Assembly: GCF_003838195.1 (NCBI RefSeq)
Contig: NZ_RCBY01000008.1
Span: 1 to 64,000 of the forward strand
Source: Okeania hirsuta
GTDB taxonomy: Bacteria; Cyanobacteriota; Cyanobacteriia; Cyanobacteriales; Microcoleaceae
DNA: 64,000 bases
Direction of reading: 5' to 3'
In this document: in pieces, positions 26,768 through 34,564 of the stretch
Layout of the letters: each line of letters begins with the position of its first letter
Position numbering within the stretch: position 1 is the first letter of the stretch
Notes under the pieces: model-generated
Told to the model about the DNA's origin: nothing
Database searches by the model: none
Seen by the model: only the letters and a program-made list of their open reading frames with translations
Program-made: the position numbers and the translations under genes

Positions 26768-27583
26768 TTATCTCACAGGAAGTATTTCAATTGTAATCTT
26801 AACTCCCGTTTCCTTAGTATTAGGAATATATTCAAGATTAAGTTTAGGAATACAAGCCAAGCGGTCGTCCTGCAGCACCCCCGCGCCGTTTAACGTTAAA
26901 GCATCAAGACAAGCCCCTGCTAAATTATCTAAATCAGAATTAGTACGATGTTTACCACAAAAACTGATAGAAATAGCTGCTCTTTGAATTGGTAAATTTA
27001 CTTCTAAATTAAGGTCAGAAACTTGACGGTAAATTTCAACTTCTGCTTGATTTCTCCAGGCACGATATCGAGGTGGTAAATAAGTACCATTAGTCGTAAC
27101 TCGTGGGCGTGCTTTTGGAACTACTTTCCCACGAAGATAAAAGTTAATAATTGTAGCATTTTCAGATTTTTCAGAGTCTGGAAGGGAGGTCGGAAAATTT
27201 TCAGCATTGCTCAATAAAGGAATAATTTGCTTAACTTCTGTCTCCACATCTTCTTCAAAACTATCCTTTGACTTAGAGGAAATAAGTGACATCTGGGGTA
27301 TATTCTCCATAGCAGATAGATCCACTTTTCTGTAAGGATCTAATTGCGTCCGGAAACTAGGCCAGCTTTTAGCTATTTGCAGATAAGTTTCAGCACAACT
27401 TTCTGAGAAATGGCAATTCTTTTTGAACCAAGATTGCCATTCAGTGGGAGAAAATAAAGCTTGAGTTTCTAGTAATAATTGCCCTAAAGAATAAGCAAAT
27501 GCCATAGCATTTATCGGATCGTCTTGGCATTGTTTATGTTTAAAATTTATTTCTGCTATTAAGTCTTGCCAATTAATTAACAT
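26768..27583 (-). CDS. DUF3102-like domain fused to RusA-type resolvase
   Basis: A 271-residue two-domain protein. Residues about 20-85 (DPINAMAFAYSLGQLLLETQ, EWQSWFKKNCHFSESCAETY, LQIAKSWPSF) look like the DUF3102 fold found in phage and plasmid proteins. Residues about 145-270 match the RusA Holliday-junction endonuclease: GKVVPKARPRVTTNGTYLPP, then RTNSDLDNLAGACLDALTLN and GVLQDDRLACI. The D-x-D-N and D-D acidic residues that hold Mg2+ in RusA are all present. RusA cuts four-way DNA junctions after CC; it usually comes from prophage. No phage genes are next to it; an IS1 relic lies upstream and an IS end downstream. The 60-residue linker between the domains is Ser/Glu-rich. Confidence 0.75.
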   Translation of the reverse strand: MLINWQDLIAEINFKHKQCQDDPINAMAFAYSLGQLLLETQALFSPTEWQSWFKKNCHFSESCAETYLQIAKSWPSFRTQLDPYRKVDLSAMENIPQMSLISSKSKDSFEEDVETEVKQIIPLLSNAENFPTSLPDSEKSENATIINFYLRGKVVPKARPRVTTNGTYLPPRYRAWRNQAEVEIYRQVSDLNLEVNLPIQRAAISISFCGKHRTNSDLDNLAGACLDALTLNGAGVLQDDRLACIPKLNLEYIPNTKETGVKITIEILPVR

Positions 27584-27920
27584 TTTATATTAGGTGAAGA
27601 AGTTGACTATAGAGCTATTTTACCGAATAATTAAGGTTTAAAGCATAATTGTATTAAGGATAAAAAAGAAAAAATCCTGGGTAGTCCTATATATGTAGTG
27701 GTAGGTTAATATAAATGATCAATTTATGATATTAATCTCTCAAATATTGAACTTCAATCTACTTGAAATTTGAAAATTTATTTTGTCGGCGATTGCTAAC
27801 ACAAAGCTCCGCTAACACTTGATATAATCAATCAGTACGTTATAAATAACTCAACCTTAAATGTAATACAAAAAAATCTGATAATATACATTTCAAAAAT
27901 ATTTCATCAATATCTAATCC
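27584..27920. other. intergenic region, partial repeat only
   Basis: No gene. A partial AAGGTTTAAA-type repeat lies at 27624-27690; the rest is AT-rich. Confidence 0.4.
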
Positions 27921-28529
27921 TATGCCAAATAATGATTTAATCTGTGCCAATTGTGGTAGTGGCAATATTGTGAAAAATGGCACAATTCATAACAAAAAAT
28001 AGAAATATCAATGTCAAACCTGTCAAATACAATTTGTCCCAAATAACTCTAAAGTATACATCAACGATCAAACCAAAGAATTGATTGATAAATTATCAAA
28101 GTGAAAAAATTAGTTTAGCTGGCATTATTCCTGTAAAAGGTGTATCTGAAAAATGGCTTCACGCATTACGTTAATAGTAAGTATACAGAGGTTTATCAAT
28201 CTATTAAATCTACTAAAAAAACTGGAAAACTCACTATTGAGTGTGATTAAATGTGGTCATTTGTTGGGAGCAAATATTACAAGCAATGGCTGTGGCTAGC
28301 CATTGACATAGACACCAAAGAAATTGTGGGTTTCTTTTTAGTTAGGAGAAAGACGTGAAAAAGGTGTATTAGGGTTGTGGAATTGATTGCCGGATATTTA
28401 CAGGCAATGTGCAATTTGTTATACAGATTTCTGGTGAGCTTATGATTTGATTTTTTCTGATTGTAGACATAGCTCAGTGGGAAAATAAACTGGTTTAACT
28501 GCCTATATAGAAAGATTAAATAATACTTT
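27921..28529 (+). pseudogene. IS1-family transposase relic
   Basis: Reads MPNNDLICANCGSGNIVKNG (InsA-type zinc finger, CxxC pair), then after a TAG stop KYQCQTCQIQFVPNNSK (second CxxC), TKELIDKLSK, a frameshift, SLAGIIPVKGVSEKWLHAL, and further on KLTIECD-stop-MWSFVGS, QWLWLAIDIDTKEIVGFFL, CAICYTDFW and AYIERLNNTF at the end. This is the cyanobacterial IS1 transposase (zinc finger, HTH and DDE domain with DEMWSF). Several stops (TAG, TAA) and frameshifts, and the last 40 residues are missing where the next gene begins. ATG at 27921. Confidence 0.8.
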
Positions 28530-28539
28530 CCACACTCCC

Positions 28540-30600
28540 CTACTCTCCTACTCCACTACCATTTTTTGTAATCAGGTGATTTGTATCTAATTTATAAGCT
28601 TTACCTAATTTAGCATCAAATGCCCAAGCTGCAATTTTCAACTTACCTTCTGGGAGTAATTTACCAGAAATTGTTTGTTCCCAACCTGCGTTAAGGTATG
28701 CAGGATTATTGAATAGTTGAACTAAATTTTCTCTTTGAGTTTGAGCAGACATCAAAACATCAAAAATAATCCAATCATCTTTTGATTTTGGGTTTAATAC
28801 CCCGCCATCTACAGGGTGTTTATAATTGGTTGGGGTTTGAGTCCCCATCCACTTTTTCCTTCTTCCTCTCTTGGTGCGCATTCCCTTGGGTCTGTCGCCG
28901 ACGCGGGGTAGCACCGCTTCTTCCTTCTTCCTCTCTTGGTGTGCATTCCCTTGGATCTGTCGCCGACGCGGGGTAGCACCGCTTCTTCCTTCTTCAACTG
29001 CTTGATTTTTATAGGTTAAAATAATTGCATCTGCAGGCTCGTTACGCTCTGGTAAAAATGCCCAACCATTAACAAAGTACCAACTATTTAAAGGTATAAT
29101 TCCATCTAACGATCCGTAAGTTTGATCTGGAGATTTTTCAGCAGCGATCGCTTCGATATTATTGCTGGCAACTAAATTAGGTTTTAACATACCTAAGTAA
29201 TTAAGTCCCTTGACTAAATCTTTAACATGATCATAATTTCCTAAAATATTTTCTTCAATACAAAACTTATTTTCAATGATATTAATGAATGATAAACAAG
29301 TTTTTCCTTCCATACGCAATTGATAGCTAGATTTAATTTCTTTCACGCTATAAGTAAACGATTTATAGTGTAAAATCATCAATCCAGTCATGGCGATCGC
29401 CACTGTAACTTTATAGAGCCATACTTGCAATTTTATCGGATTTATCTGACTATAAATATGGCTCAAAACTATTGGTAATAAATGTATAATAGCGATTATT
29501 AAATAAATAGAAAATGTTGTATACCTTGAAGGTAAAGCACTTTCTACTCCAAAACCAACTCTACCAACGGCAGTAATTAAAGCACTAATTATTGAGTAGA
29601 TAGCAATCATCATCCAACCAATAGTTCTCTCTAAAATATGGTAATTTTTAATATGTTTGAGTAGGTAAATAAATAAACAGCAAAATATTCCTATTTCTAC
29701 TCCACCAATAAATATCGAAGAAGTAAGAGGAGATATTTCAAAACCAGAACCCAAAGGAGAACCCAAAAAGGCTAAGAAAAACTGTAAAGTTTGCTCTGGA
29801 TGCCGAAATGCTGGTATAAGACTAGGGCTAACTTCAGGCTTTTGATAATCATAAAAATAAATAATTATATTGCTGATAAAAACTGCTATCCAGCTTAAGA
29901 ATAACCATTTTTGTTTCAGTAAATCTGATGTTGATTTTGCCGTAACTAATATTAATACAGGTAAAATTATTATCCAAGCTATCATCCCATTAGAATAGGA
30001 AAAAGTACTAATGATGCAAAGCATCATACAAATTAAAAATTTATATCTAGTATGAAAGTGGGAGTAGACAACTGAAATTCCTGTAGTAATACAAGCGATC
30101 GGCATCAAAACTACTAATTGGATTCCCCAAAACCAGTTATCATATTGAATTGGAGAAAAAATCAGGATATTTGTCAAGAAAGCTATGAGTGAAGTTGTCA
30201 ACAAATTAGCATTTACGGTTAATCGATTGAGGCGATAAATATTAACAGAAACTAGACAAGCTAAGATAAATATTACTAGCATTTCATATCTAACATCCCA
30301 GTTAGTTAAATATGCCAGTCCGAGAAATATTAGTCGTGGAAATAGTTTTCTACTTTCATTATGTTGAGCAATCAAGTCTTGCCAGGACAAGGAATTTTGG
30401 GAAATTTTTATGAATAACTGAGGCATAAGATTCCATTGGTCCCAATAAGGCATATTAACGCTGTAGGTCAGAATTAATATTCCCATTGCAACTGCTGGAA
30501 GTATAACTAAAACTATACTTATCCAATTTAAAAGTTGGAAATTATTCTTGAAGATTTTTTTGCTAATTGGGGATTTTTTTTCTGTTGTCATTATCCTCAT
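28540..30600 (-). CDS. large membrane protein (glycosyltransferase-C-like), with in-frame repeat insert
   Basis: A 686-residue polytopic protein, 11-13 membrane helices up to about residue 430, then a soluble C-terminal part. The first loop holds MPYWDQWNLMPQLF and HNESRKLFPRLIFLGLAYLT. An Asp/Glu-rich first lumenal loop is usual for GT-C glycosyltransferases and O-antigen ligase-like proteins, but no family motif is certain. A paralogue (593 residues) is at 38568-40349. The C-terminal domain of both includes NGWAFLPERNE.ADA.ILTY. Here about 70 residues of low-complexity Arg/Gly/Lys-rich sequence (GATPRRRQIQGNAHQ, AVLPRVGDRPKGMRTKRG) interrupt it where a repeat element entered the gene (about 28793-29005). 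The frame stays open by chance, so the protein may still be made. The GtrB-type gene upstream suggests polysaccharide or lipid glycosylation. Confidence 0.75.
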   Translation of the reverse strand: MRIMTTEKKSPISKKIFKNNFQLLNWISIVLVILPAVAMGILILTYSVNMPYWDQWNLMPQLFIKISQNSLSWQDLIAQHNESRKLFPRLIFLGLAYLTNWDVRYEMLVIFILACLVSVNIYRLNRLTVNANLLTTSLIAFLTNILIFSPIQYDNWFWGIQLVVLMPIACITTGISVVYSHFHTRYKFLICMMLCIISTFSYSNGMIAWIIILPVLILVTAKSTSDLLKQKWLFLSWIAVFISNIIIYFYDYQKPEVSPSLIPAFRHPEQTLQFFLAFLGSPLGSGFEISPLTSSIFIGGVEIGIFCCLFIYLLKHIKNYHILERTIGWMMIAIYSIISALITAVGRVGFGVESALPSRYTTFSIYLIIAIIHLLPIVLSHIYSQINPIKLQVWLYKVTVAIAMTGLMILHYKSFTYSVKEIKSSYQLRMEGKTCLSFINIIENKFCIEENILGNYDHVKDLVKGLNYLGMLKPNLVASNNIEAIAAEKSPDQTYGSLDGIIPLNSWYFVNGWAFLPERNEPADAIILTYKNQAVEEGRSGATPRRRQIQGNAHQERKKEEAVLPRVGDRPKGMRTKRGRRKKWMGTQTPTNYKHPVDGGVLNPKSKDDWIIFDVLMSAQTQRENLVQLFNNPAYLNAGWEQTISGKLLPEGKLKIAAWAFDAKLGKAYKLDTNHLITKNGSGVGE
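28793..29005. repeat. repeat element inside a coding sequence
   Basis: Two 65-base tandem copies (from 28862 and 28927) of CTTCCTCTCTTGGTG(C/T)GCA..GTCGCCGACGCGGGGTAG, preceded by GTTTAATACCCCGCCATC and GGTTGGGGTTTGAGTCCCC. The first segment recurs inverted at 30660-30775. Each tandem copy is read in a different frame because 65 is not a multiple of three. Confidence 0.75.
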
Positions 30601-30659
30601 TACGCTCTAAAGGTTTTATACCAATTTGAAAAAGGTAGTTAGATCTTAATCTTTGAAGA

Positions 30660-30775
30660 AGTAAGAAGGAAAGACCGAAAAAGGAAAAAGAGAATGGGGA
30701 CTCAAACCCCAACCAATTGTAAATACCGCGTAGACGGCGGGGTATTAAACCCAAAAGAAAAAGATAATTTTTGGC
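30660..30775. repeat. inverted copy of the CCCCGCC repeat
   Basis: Contains GGGGACTCAAACCCCAACC, ATACCGCGTAGACGGCGGGG and TATTAAACCC, the reverse of 28785-28860. Confidence 0.65.
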
Positions 30776-30935
30776 CTTAAGTATAAAATTTGATCGTTCG
30801 CAGATATTGTAAATATTTAATTTTTTTTCTCTTTTTTCATATACTTCTTTTCCTCTGCGACCTAGGGACATTGCATGCAATATCCCTACCTAATCCCTGC
30901 TTACTCTTCCATGAATGTAGCAATATTTTATGAAC

Positions 30936-31023
30936 AGGACTTACGCAAAAGACGAAATTATACAGCATTTTTAGGGGTTGGCCGTTAACCCCTAGGCATA
31001 AGTGGTAGTTATGCGTAAGTCCT
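30936..31023. repeat. MITE-like element (AGGACTTACGCA ends)
   Basis: AGGACTTACGCA at the left and TGCGTAAGTCCT at the right, 88 bases, perfect 12-base terminal inverted repeat. Second copy at 55443-55556 and a single end at about 42412. These ends are widespread among cyanobacterial repeats. Confidence 0.8.
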
Positions 31024-31282
31024 AATGAAATTGGTATTAGATTTTAGGTGGTAGATTGAAGAGAAACTTGTTGTGCAACCCTGGTTTAAAATTAGACTGA
31101 AGTATTAACCTAAAAACTATAACTAAAAACCTTCTTCAACTCTATAAAATTAATCTGCTGAGTGAAAAAAATATTTTATAAATAAAATTGAATATAAATT
31201 GTTATCCAGATACTGAAAAATTGTGTACCACAGTTTTTAGTAGATAACTTAAATATTCTTGTTCAACCCACTGTTAAAATTT

Positions 31283-32236
31283 TTAACTTTCATCTGAACT
31301 TATTTTCTCAAAGCCAATTTTTTCTCTAATAATATAGTACGGTCTTTGCCTAACTTCATCGTAAATACGACCAATATATTCTCCAATAATTCCTAGAGAC
31401 AGCAGTTGTATTCCCCCCATAAAAAATGTTGTAGTTAAACCATAAGCCCAGGATAAAAATTCTTGCCCTAAAACAAATTTAAAGTAAAGACCAATTAATC
31501 CTATAATAAAAGAGAAAATTGCAGATACTAAGCCTAAAATAGTTGCCATTTTCAAAGGAATTGTTGAAAAAGAAAATATGCCATCAAAAGCAAGCTTAAA
31601 TAACTTAGAAACTGAAACTTTAGGCTCACCTCTATATCGAGGACCACGTTCTACAGAAATACCTATTTGTTTAAATCCGGCATAGGCTCTTAAACCACTT
31701 AAATATTTGTTGCGTTCTGGCATTTGTCGTAGAGTTAAGATGACTTTTCTATCCATTAATGAAAAGATACCTGCATCCATTGGAGTGATAATTCCTGACA
31801 ACTTTCTTTGAATGTAATAAAAACTTTTAAATGCTAATCGTTTCAACAATTTTTCTTTACGATTTTTTCTAATAGCATAAACCACATCATATCCCTGTTG
31901 CCAAAGTCGTGAAAAACTAATAATTGCTTCTGGAGAATCTTGCAAATCTCCATCCATTAAAATAACTGCTTTTCCATCAGCATGATCTATTCCCGCAGAC
32001 AAAGCAGATTGATGCCCAAAATTTCTAGAAAAGTTAATAATTTTTACTTCTAGGTGTTGCTGAGTTATTTTTTTTAACAGTTCAAAGGAAGAATCTACAC
32101 TACCATCATTGATAAAAATTACTTCGCTATTACCATCAAGTCGCTGTAAAACATCTAATAACTGTCGCCATAGTTCAGGGATGATTTCTTCTTCGTTGAA
32201 GATGGGAATAACTACAGAATAATCTATATTTTTCAT
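31283..32236 (-). CDS. family-2 glycosyltransferase, GtrB/DPM1-like
   Basis: A 317-residue polyprenyl-phosphate sugar transferase. The catalytic GT-A domain (1-215) has YSVVIPIFNEEEIIPELWRQ, the nucleotide-binding NDGSVDSS (43-50) and the metal motif DGD (95-97) in VILMDGDLQDSP. Two membrane helices follow (about 228-255 and 262-290; STIPLKMATILGLVSAIFSF and TTTFFMGGIQLLSLGIIGEY), the mark of GtrB-type enzymes, which move a hexose from a nucleotide sugar onto undecaprenyl phosphate at the inner face of the membrane. The end RIYDEVRQRPYYIIREKIGF is typical. It reads in the same direction as the large membrane protein 680 bases downstream, which may use the lipid-linked sugar. Repeats fill the gap between them. 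Confidence 0.88.
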   Translation of the reverse strand: MKNIDYSVVIPIFNEEEIIPELWRQLLDVLQRLDGNSEVIFINDGSVDSSFELLKKITQQHLEVKIINFSRNFGHQSALSAGIDHADGKAVILMDGDLQDSPEAIISFSRLWQQGYDVVYAIRKNRKEKLLKRLAFKSFYYIQRKLSGIITPMDAGIFSLMDRKVILTLRQMPERNKYLSGLRAYAGFKQIGISVERGPRYRGEPKVSVSKLFKLAFDGIFSFSTIPLKMATILGLVSAIFSFIIGLIGLYFKFVLGQEFLSWAYGLTTTFFMGGIQLLSLGIIGEYIGRIYDEVRQRPYYIIREKIGFEKISSDES

Positions 32237-32834
32237 AGTCTTTACTCACTACTCGCCCAAATCATACATATCTAGTTTATAATTGTCAACTTTTAGGGAG
32301 TAGTCATTTCAGTTATCAGTTATCAGGTAAGCATTCAGCTATTAGCTGTCAGCTCTTCCTACGGAATGCTGCGCAAACAGCTTTTTAATAAATGAAGCAA
32401 GCATTTGCTTAACTTCTACAACATTTTTAAACAAAGAATTGAAGCACAAGAACAGCAAGCTTAAATTGTCAACTAAAATTAATAAAGCTGATAGCTGACT
32501 GCTGAATGCTGACAATTAACAACTGACTTTAAGGGTAAGGAAGCCAACTTTTGTAGTAAAACAATTAATAAAGCTTTTATCCTAAATTAAAAGCAATAGC
32601 TGATAGCTGATAGCTGATGACTGACTGCTGAATGCTTAGATTACCGCACTCTTATTTATCAATTCTTTCCCCCTACTTCCTACTCCCTACTCCCTCTTTT
32701 GGAGGAGATGTTTAATATCTGTTTATAATTCTATAATTACTTCAATATTTCATCTCCCCTACTCCCCTACTCCCCTACTCCCTCACTCCCTCACTCCCAA
32801 CTATAATAATAAGTATTCAACCGGATTTGATATT
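32237..32834. other. repeat-filled intergenic region
   Basis: No gene. Two TAAGCATTCAG-type elements (32327-32510; 32520-32638), a partial ATAGACATCTCC-type element (32644-32717), pentamer CCCTACT runs (32755-32800) and a final TTCAACCGGATTTGATATTA immediately before the next start codon. Confidence 0.6.
32327..32510. repeat. MITE-like element (TAAGCATTCAG ends)
   Basis: GTAAGCATTCAGCTATTAGC at the left, GATAGCTGACTGCTGAATGC at the right. Contains the GGAATGCTGCGCAAACAG motif near the left end. A further relative continues to 32638. Confidence 0.7.
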
Positions 32835-33434
32835 ATGACCCAGGTACTTTATAGGACAAGTTTTAGTGATTTTGATGAATTTATTAATTGGTATCCAGAA
32901 CAGTCGGAATACCACTATGAATTACATAACGGAGTAGTTACTCAAATGCCTAAACCTAGAGGTCAACATTCTCAAATTGCAGGTTTTTTAATGGCTGAGT
33001 TGAGCTTGGAAATTAGGCATTCAGGGTCGCCTTACTTTATCCCTAAAGAATGTATTTTCAAAACCGATAATTTATCAGGTTACGAACCAGATGTAATTGT
33101 TGTCAACCGAGATTTTATTCAGAATGAACCACGTTGGGAAAAAGAATCTACTTTAATTAATAGTCAGTCAATTAAGTTAGTAATTGAAGTTGTCAGTAGC
33201 AATTGGAGCGATGATTATCCTCTCAAACTAGATGCTTATGAAATTATGGGCATTAAAGAATATTGGATTGTGGATTATTTGGGATTAGGAGGAAGAAAAT
33301 TTATCGGTTATCCCAAACAGCCAACTTTTACAGTTAATACCCTAGAAAATGGAGAGTATAAATCTACTCAATTTAAGGAAAAGCAACTCATTCAATCTTC
33401 TATCTTTCCGGAATTAAAATTGACTGTGGAATAA
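32835..33434 (+). CDS. Uma2-family endonuclease (DUF820)
   Basis: A 199-residue protein of the Uma2 family, PD-(D/E)XK nuclease fold, hugely expanded in cyanobacteria with unknown biological role. Parts seen: YHYELHNGVVTQMPKPRGQH near residue 30, YEPDVIVVN (Asp at about 92), the core KLVIEVVSSNWSDDYPLK (Glu and Lys as catalytic residues), and the AYEIMGIKEYWIVDYLGLGG block that is constant in the family. The length is normal and no damage is seen. Start ATG at 32835 lies directly after the end of a repeat (CAACCGGATTTGATATTATG), so the repeat supplies its upstream region. A repeat also follows the stop codon. Confidence 0.85.
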   Translation: MTQVLYRTSFSDFDEFINWYPEQSEYHYELHNGVVTQMPKPRGQHSQIAGFLMAELSLEIRHSGSPYFIPKECIFKTDNLSGYEPDVIVVNRDFIQNEPRWEKESTLINSQSIKLVIEVVSSNWSDDYPLKLDAYEIMGIKEYWIVDYLGLGGRKFIGYPKQPTFTVNTLENGEYKSTQFKEKQLIQSSIFPELKLTVE

Positions 33435-33453
33435 GTTTTTCGAGCAGAATAAT

Positions 33454-33654
33454 GTAAGCATTCAGCCGTCAGCTATCAGCTATCAGCTATTAGGTATTGT
33501 TTTTAGTTTTAGATAAAAGCTTTACTAATTGAGTCAGAATTAAATCTTACTACAAAAACTGGCTAAAACAGTCTATTTTCATTAAAACCCTGTCCTTTTT
33601 CTGAGAGTTGATAGCTAATAACTGTTTGCGCAGCATTCCGTAGGAAATGCTTAC
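33454..33654. repeat. MITE-like element (TAAGCATTCAG family) with variant right end
   Basis: GTAAGCATTCAGCCGTCAGC with AGCTATC units at the left. At the right the usual end is partly replaced: TGTTTGCGCAGCATTCCG, TAGGAAATGCTTAC. So the GGAATGCTGCGCAAACA motif is a common sub-part of this family. Confidence 0.7.
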
Positions 33655-33877
33655 AGAATAATACCAAATAGTTTTCAACTAAAATCCTTGGAAAGATTCG
33701 TCCAAGATTATCTCTATAGATATTGCTTGATGAAAAGTCAATTATTGTCTGTAGTTGTTTGAGAAGGAAAAATTAAGAAAATATTAGAGAAAAAGGTCTT
33801 CATCTGAGGGAAAGGTAAAAATGTTCTGAAAAGTTCCTTTTGAAAAGCACCCAATATAAGGATAAACGAAGAGACAA

Positions 33878-34201
33878 ATGGAAAGATTGTGGAAAATTAT
33901 CGCAGGAATCATGCTGGTCGCATTGGTTTTTTTCGGTACGATGCTGGCAAATGTAACTTCAGCTCTTGCAGACGATATGGGGCCATTGTCCCCTGATGTA
34001 TTTATCCGAGGGCGAGGGCTTGCTGTTACCGATGTTTCTGGCCCAGAAGAATGTTCTAACTTATGTGAAAATGATTCTGAGTGTATAGCAGTGAATTGGT
34101 TTCGACCTACATCAACTTGTACGGAGTTAATGGCTTACTTTTCAGCAGAAGTAAATCCAGACTACATTTCTGCATTAAAACCCCAAGGTTACGGTAACTA
34201 A
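33878..34201 (+). CDS. secreted PAN/Apple-like domain protein
   Basis: A 107-residue exported protein. The signal peptide is residues 1-31 (MERLWKIIAGIMLVALVFFG, then ALA with cleavage after TSALA). The mature part starts DDMGPLSPDVFIRGRGLAVT and has SGPEECSNLCENDSECIAVN and a later CTELM: four Cys with the E-C-x3-C-x5-C-x(A/G)xxW pattern of PAN/Apple modules (PAN_4), which bind carbohydrate or protein outside the cell. The end DYISALKPQGYGN may be free. Possible roles are in the sheath or in adhesion; unproven. Alone, between repeats. Confidence 0.75.
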   Translation: MERLWKIIAGIMLVALVFFGTMLANVTSALADDMGPLSPDVFIRGRGLAVTDVSGPEECSNLCENDSECIAVNWFRPTSTCTELMAYFSAEVNPDYISALKPQGYGN

Positions 34202-34564
34202 TCGCAATATTGGACCCACCTTTTTGCGTAGCATTCCGTAGCAAAAAACCTAGTTATATCATGTCCGGATGATATAATTATAAATTTCTAACCGCGATCG
34301 GAGCCGTTTTCGCTTTGGTAGACTACATAGCTCCTGCCTTAAAGCCAACATCTCTGTACTCTATTCTAATGAAAACTGCTATCAATCGATCGCTGTTGTT
34401 ATATTATGTCCGGATAATTAGTGAGAAAAAACTTTCTCCTTCTTCTCTTGTTCTTCTTCTTTCTTCCCTCCTGACTCCTGACTCCTGACTCCTGAGGACT
34501 CCGTCGTTATTTATTTATAACTGTTCAACCGGACATGATATTAATGAAATCAAAGGAAAGAGCG
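34202..34564. other. repeat-bearing intergenic region
   Basis: No certain gene. A frame from about 34294 reads AIGAVFALVDYIAPALKPTS but is short and of unknown origin. An element with ATATTATGTCCGGAT ends lies at 34401-34541; GACTCCT heptamers lie at 34472-34500. Confidence 0.5.
34401..34541. repeat. MITE-like element (ATATCATGTCCGG ends)
   Basis: ATATTATGTCCGGATAATTA at the left, TTCAACCGGACATGATAT at the right, 141 bases, with heptamer CTGACTC units inside. Related copy at 60106-60247 (ATATCAAATCCG...CGGATTTGATAT). Confidence 0.65.

Noticed and set aside
30563-30880. A 105-codon minus-strand frame upstream of the large membrane protein
   Set aside because: Overlaps the start of that gene and is mostly repeat sequence.
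34290-34400. Short frame AIGAVFALVDYIAPALKPTS, considered as a gene relic
   Set aside because: Too short and no family recognised; left as intergenic.
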